From: Euryarchaeota archaeon UBA557
Lineage (GTDB): Archaea > Thermoplasmatota > Poseidoniia > Poseidoniales > Thalassarchaeaceae
DNA: 19,969 bases
Assembly: GCA_002503285.1 (NCBI GenBank)
Contig: DARI01000026.1
Coordinates: 2,016-21,984, forward strand
Direction of reading: 5' to 3'
Position numbers and translations under genes: made by a program. The stretch's first letter is position 1. Each line of letters opens with the position of its first letter. The notes beneath the pieces were generated by a model that did no database searches, was not told the DNA's origin, and saw only the letters and a program-made list of their open reading frames with translations. This document shows, one piece after another, positions 17,491-19,969 of this stretch.

Positions 17491-17634
17491 TTTTATGCAC
17501 CTTACGAACCTTCGGGTTTGTTTTCATGCATAAATATTACAGTAGTTTCATAGCAAATTGAGCAATAATGGCGTATGGATTAAAATTAATCAAAATGATA
17601 AAGTTCATGACATTCAGTATAGGGCGAGTGCATA
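17491..17634. promoter_or_regulatory. Promoter gap between the CD36-like gene and tRNA(CAT)
   Basis: A 144-base AT-rich gap. On the minus strand, AATATTTATGC at about 17529-17539 could be the TATA box for the CD36-like gene, with its ribosome site AAGGTG at 17498-17503. A small palindrome CGAACCTTCG at 17505-17514 lies in the leader. AT-rich sequence before 17600 may drive the tRNA. No small gene was seen. Confidence 0.4.
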
Positions 17635-17711
17635 GGACCCGTAGCTCAGTTGGTTAGAGCGCTCGGCTCATAACCGAGTGGCCATCGGTTCAAATCCGGT
17701 CGGGTCCACCA
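17635..17711 (+). tRNA. tRNA with CAT anticodon, probably elongator tRNA-Met
   Basis: A complete cloverleaf. Acceptor GGACCCG (17635-17641) pairs with CGGGTCC (17701-17707). The D arm is 17644-17660. The anticodon stem CTCGG/CCGAG flanks the loop CTCATAA with CAT at 17669-17671. The T loop is TTCAAAT. Discriminator A is at 17708 and CCA is encoded at 17709-17711. The anticodon stem lacks the three consecutive G-C pairs of initiator tRNA, so it is not the initiator. tRNA-Ile2 with a modified C34 remains possible. Confidence 0.93.
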
Positions 17712-17719
17712 AAAATATC

Positions 17720-17742
17720 TACAAAAATAACAGATTTTTGTA
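17720..17742. repeat. Perfect inverted repeat just after tRNA(CAT)
   Basis: TACAAAAAT, a five-base loop AACAG, then ATTTTTGTA: a nine-base perfect stem. It lies 9 bases after the tRNA and about 15 bases before the TATA box of the next gene. It could be a terminator (its right arm ends the tRNA transcript in a T run) or an operator for a dimeric regulator. Confidence 0.7.
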
Positions 17743-17756
17743 CATATCATAAGAAG

Positions 17757-17765
17757 TATAAAATA
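17757..17765 (+). promoter_or_regulatory. TATA box for a leaderless transcript
   Basis: TATAAAATA is centred about 29 bases before ATG 17790. Archaeal transcription starts about 25-27 bases after the box centre, which predicts a start at or next to the initiation codon (GTG 17787 or ATG 17790) and hence a leaderless mRNA. Confidence 0.6.
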
Positions 17766-17789
17766 AGGTTCGTCTAGAGCCAAAGGGTG

Positions 17790-18737
17790 ATGAGTTCTTC
17801 TTTTAGGACAGCCGTGATGCTAATTAGCGTTTATTTTCTAAGTACATTATCTGGTGTTGCAATGGTGCAAGCTCAAACTTCTCCTGAAATTTCATTGGAC
17901 TGTCAACAACCTCAAGCAATTGACGTATTCCCAGGTTCTACTAGGACTACCATTGTTTATTGCGCACTTTCAAATCCTACTGCAGTATCTGAAACAGTTA
18001 GATTGACTTATGCTGGTGGTATTTTAGGAGTCGCAGGACCTGGCTCAAAATCAGTCTCTGGAGGAGGAACTGCTAGCTTTGAAGTTGCACTCAGGGCAGA
18101 ATTACGTGCACCTGAGGGGCAACAAGTTGTTACAATAACTGCAGAAGTAATTACTTGGGGAGGAGGTCCAGTTGCAGGAATTTCAGAACCTGTGGAAAGT
18201 AAAGTTCTGGCTGTGTACAAGCAATTCAGTAGGTTGAGGGTTGGAGCGGAATTAGCTTTCTTACAATTAAGGCCCAAAGTCGATTATATGTTACAATTTG
18301 ACGTATACAATGACGGCAATGCTCGAGATAAATTTAATGTCGAAGTTCAAAATTACGAAGAGTTAAATGATGCGGGTTTCCAATTAAGTATTCCACTATT
18401 AACTGATGAAATAGATTCATTAGCCCCTCCAACTAAATTCAGAGTGCAAATGAGAACTCCTAAGAATCAAGGATGGACTGATCAATATTATAATCTACAG
18501 TTTAAGGCCACTTCAGAATTTTCTGTAAGAACCGAAGGTATACCTAATTATCAAATACAAAGTATGACTATTTACATTAGAGGAATATATCTTCCAGGTT
18601 TTGAATTAACTGGTACTATGATGATTACTGCACTAGCGGCGGTCGCATTGGCGGGTAGAAATAATAATATTATTAATAACAGGGAAGAAGAAATGGATAA
18701 TTCTGAATTACAGCCTTTGGATTCTCGGCTTTTCTGA
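17790..18737 (+). CDS. Secreted beta-rich protein with PGF-like C-terminal membrane anchor
   Basis: A 315-residue protein from ATG 17790; the adjacent GTG at 17787 would add one residue. It has a signal peptide with cleavage likely after A28 (VQA|Q). Two beta-sandwich-like segments follow: about 30-140, with FPGSTRTTIVYCALSN and a Gly-rich loop, and about 150-260, with VYNDGNARDKFNVEV. These are typical of CARDB/NEW3-like archaeal surface domains, which often assemble or bind glycans. A Pro-Gly-Phe at 269-271 is followed by a hydrophobic helix ending in R290, like a PGF-CTERM sorting signal. The tail of 25 further polar residues is unusual for that signal, so it may simply be a transmembrane anchor. 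The leaderless promoter upstream and the membrane protein gene 86 bases downstream suggest a small surface-protein cluster. The exact function is unknown. Confidence 0.78.
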   Translation: MSSSFRTAVMLISVYFLSTLSGVAMVQAQTSPEISLDCQQPQAIDVFPGSTRTTIVYCALSNPTAVSETVRLTYAGGILGVAGPGSKSVSGGGTASFEVALRAELRAPEGQQVVTITAEVITWGGGPVAGISEPVESKVLAVYKQFSRLRVGAELAFLQLRPKVDYMLQFDVYNDGNARDKFNVEVQNYEELNDAGFQLSIPLLTDEIDSLAPPTKFRVQMRTPKNQGWTDQYYNLQFKATSEFSVRTEGIPNYQIQSMTIYIRGIYLPGFELTGTMMITALAAVALAGRNNNIINNREEEMDNSELQPLDSRLF

Positions 18738-18823
18738 TTGTACTAAATATTAGTCACTGTTTGAAGATATTTATCAACGGGTTGATAACCTAGTCTGAAT
18801 AGGAGTTGTGTGGGGCATATTAA

Positions 18824-19969
18824 ATGAGTAGCGGTGGTCTTCTTCAGAAAGCTTTAGAACAACAAGAAATTGGCCAAGATGATAATGCTAAAGTGCCATT
18901 AGTTGGAGAAATACATGTTAATGATGAAAAACCTTCTAAAAATGAAATATCATTCTCAAAAATTGCCTTAGCACTTGGAATTGGAGGATTACTTCCAATT
19001 ATAGTTGTAATGTGGTTCGGAATTTATCTTATACCAGACTCCTTTCCTGTAAATGTAGTAATTCCATTAGTTTCAATTGTTTCATTGATTGGAGTGTGGG
19101 TATTTTTAGGCATAGGTATTCCAAATAATTTTGGTGGTTCTGGAATAAATGTTGTTCCCGCTTTAATTGTTGGTGCTTCATATATGTCTATGATCATTTT
19201 TCCAGTTTTACTTGGTTCATTATTGGTCGGTGATATCTCCATTGGAGATGTTGAAATATCAGATGATGGAACTGGATTAGAAGTAAAAATTCGTCAAAAT
19301 GGTGGGTCATCCTCTGCAGTCGCAGTTGATGTCGAAATTGGAACATGGTCACAAACTATGCAATTGAAAATTGATAAATCGGACGGCTTCGGCGATTATG
19401 GTAAATTATTACTGACTATCTCTGACTTCTATGATGGAAATGCACTGCCTTTTTCTGATTATATATTAAAAATCAGTGTTGAAGGAAAGATTTTGTCTAC
19501 TATCTTAGATGCAAATCATTTATCAAGGACGATTACCGATGTACAAAGTCAAACAAATGGAATAATGAGTGAGAATTCTGATGATTGCGGCTCATATGAT
19601 AATTGCGTAATAGGTGTATCATTAACTGCATGGTCTGGACTACAGTCTAATAATCGTCCTGTTAGCTTACCCCTATCAAACTATAATTTATCAGCCACTC
19701 TTTACTTTGAAGACGGTGACGTGGCTATTGATTATCCTGATGTGACTGTAACGGGGAGCCCATCCGAGCCGTTTGCTGAAGCATCTTGGAACTCTAATTC
19801 AGGCGAATTTGGATCCGGTAGTTATGTCGTTGGAGATTATGGCTCTGAACTTCCCTTGGAAGGATCAATTAACCATCCTGATTTTGGAGAATTCAAATAT
19901 ATTCCTAAGGATCAATGGGGGGAAACCGATTATGGATGTTATTATTTTGTTGTTGAAGTCACCCAAGAT
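18824..19969 (+). CDS. Membrane protein with three N-terminal helices and outside beta-rich domain, cut by the window end
   Basis: An open frame of 382 codons from ATG 18824 to the last base with no stop, so the 3' end lies beyond the window. A polar, charged N-terminus of about 46 residues (LLQKALEQQEIG) precedes helices at about 47-70, 78-98 and 110-135. A large, Asp/Ser/Asn-rich beta-like region follows, with two closely spaced Cys in DDCGSYDNCV that could form a disulphide, implying an outside location. I do not recognise the family. An AGGAG at 18801-18805 is too far from the ATG to be a normal ribosome site. It is on the same strand as the PGF-like protein 86 bases upstream. The continuous codon use, rich in A/T third positions like its neighbours, supports coding. 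Confidence 0.78.
   Translation, partial: MSSGGLLQKALEQQEIGQDDNAKVPLVGEIHVNDEKPSKNEISFSKIALALGIGGLLPIIVVMWFGIYLIPDSFPVNVVIPLVSIVSLIGVWVFLGIGIPNNFGGSGINVVPALIVGASYMSMIIFPVLLGSLLVGDISIGDVEISDDGTGLEVKIRQNGGSSSAVAVDVEIGTWSQTMQLKIDKSDGFGDYGKLLLTISDFYDGNALPFSDYILKISVEGKILSTILDANHLSRTITDVQSQTNGIMSENSDDCGSYDNCVIGVSLTAWSGLQSNNRPVSLPLSNYNLSATLYFEDGDVAIDYPDVTVTGSPSEPFAEASWNSNSGEFGSGSYVVGDYGSELPLEGSINHPDFGEFKYIPKDQWGETDYGCYYFVVEVTQD

Noticed and set aside
18008..18277. An 89-codon minus-strand frame inside the PGF-like protein gene
   Set aside because: Antisense to a gene with a clear signal peptide and anchor; its Pro/Ala-rich product reflects reversed Gly/Ala codons.

Overview
The window looks like a piece of an AT-rich, marine planktonic euryarchaeal genome, most likely a Poseidoniales (Marine Group II) relative. 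This assignment is an inference. It rests on the split glycine dehydrogenase (two half-length subunits), the free-standing archaeal-type GMP synthase ATP-pyrophosphatase subunit, two tRNA genes with encoded CCA, TATA-like boxes about 27 bases before some start codons, and large secreted proteins of the kind reported for these protein- and lipid-degrading archaea. No rRNA, CRISPR array, insertion sequence, integrase or prophage gene was seen.

Layout. (1) 117-2521: an EF-hand protein meets, tail to tail, an extended-SDR-like protein whose cofactor-binding glycines and catalytic Tyr/Lys have been replaced. (2) 2637-8005: a same-strand run of gcvPA, gcvPB, a four-helix membrane protein, purE, the GMP synthase subunit B gene and tRNA-Asn(GTT). 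(3) 8061-9614: a small zinc-ribbon gene diverges from glyA. (4) 9663-13676: a 1337-residue lipoprotein with five putative-Ig repeats, a TCAF-like amidotransferase-fold region, an M60 zinc metallopeptidase and an FN3-like end. (5) 13673-17490, minus strand: a membrane acyltransferase-like protein, and upstream of it an 897-residue protein that I read as an archaeal member of, or relative of, the CD36/LIMP-2/SR-B family. (6) 17635-19969: tRNA(CAT), a perfect AT-rich palindrome, a secreted protein anchored by a PGF-like C-terminal helix, and a membrane protein cut by the window edge that is open to the last base.

How the parts fit. The first half is one-carbon and purine metabolism. Serine hydroxymethyltransferase and glycine dehydrogenase both load one-carbon units onto the folate/pterin carrier, and PurE and GMP synthase act in purine synthesis. 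The second half is cell-surface biology: an M60 glycoprotein-directed protease, a CD36-like two-helix ectodomain protein and further exported proteins. The best candidate for something undescribed is the CD36-like protein. This family is known mainly as eukaryotic lipid and lipoprotein receptors, and here it sits next to an M60/TCAF-like surface lipoprotein in an apparent marine archaeon.
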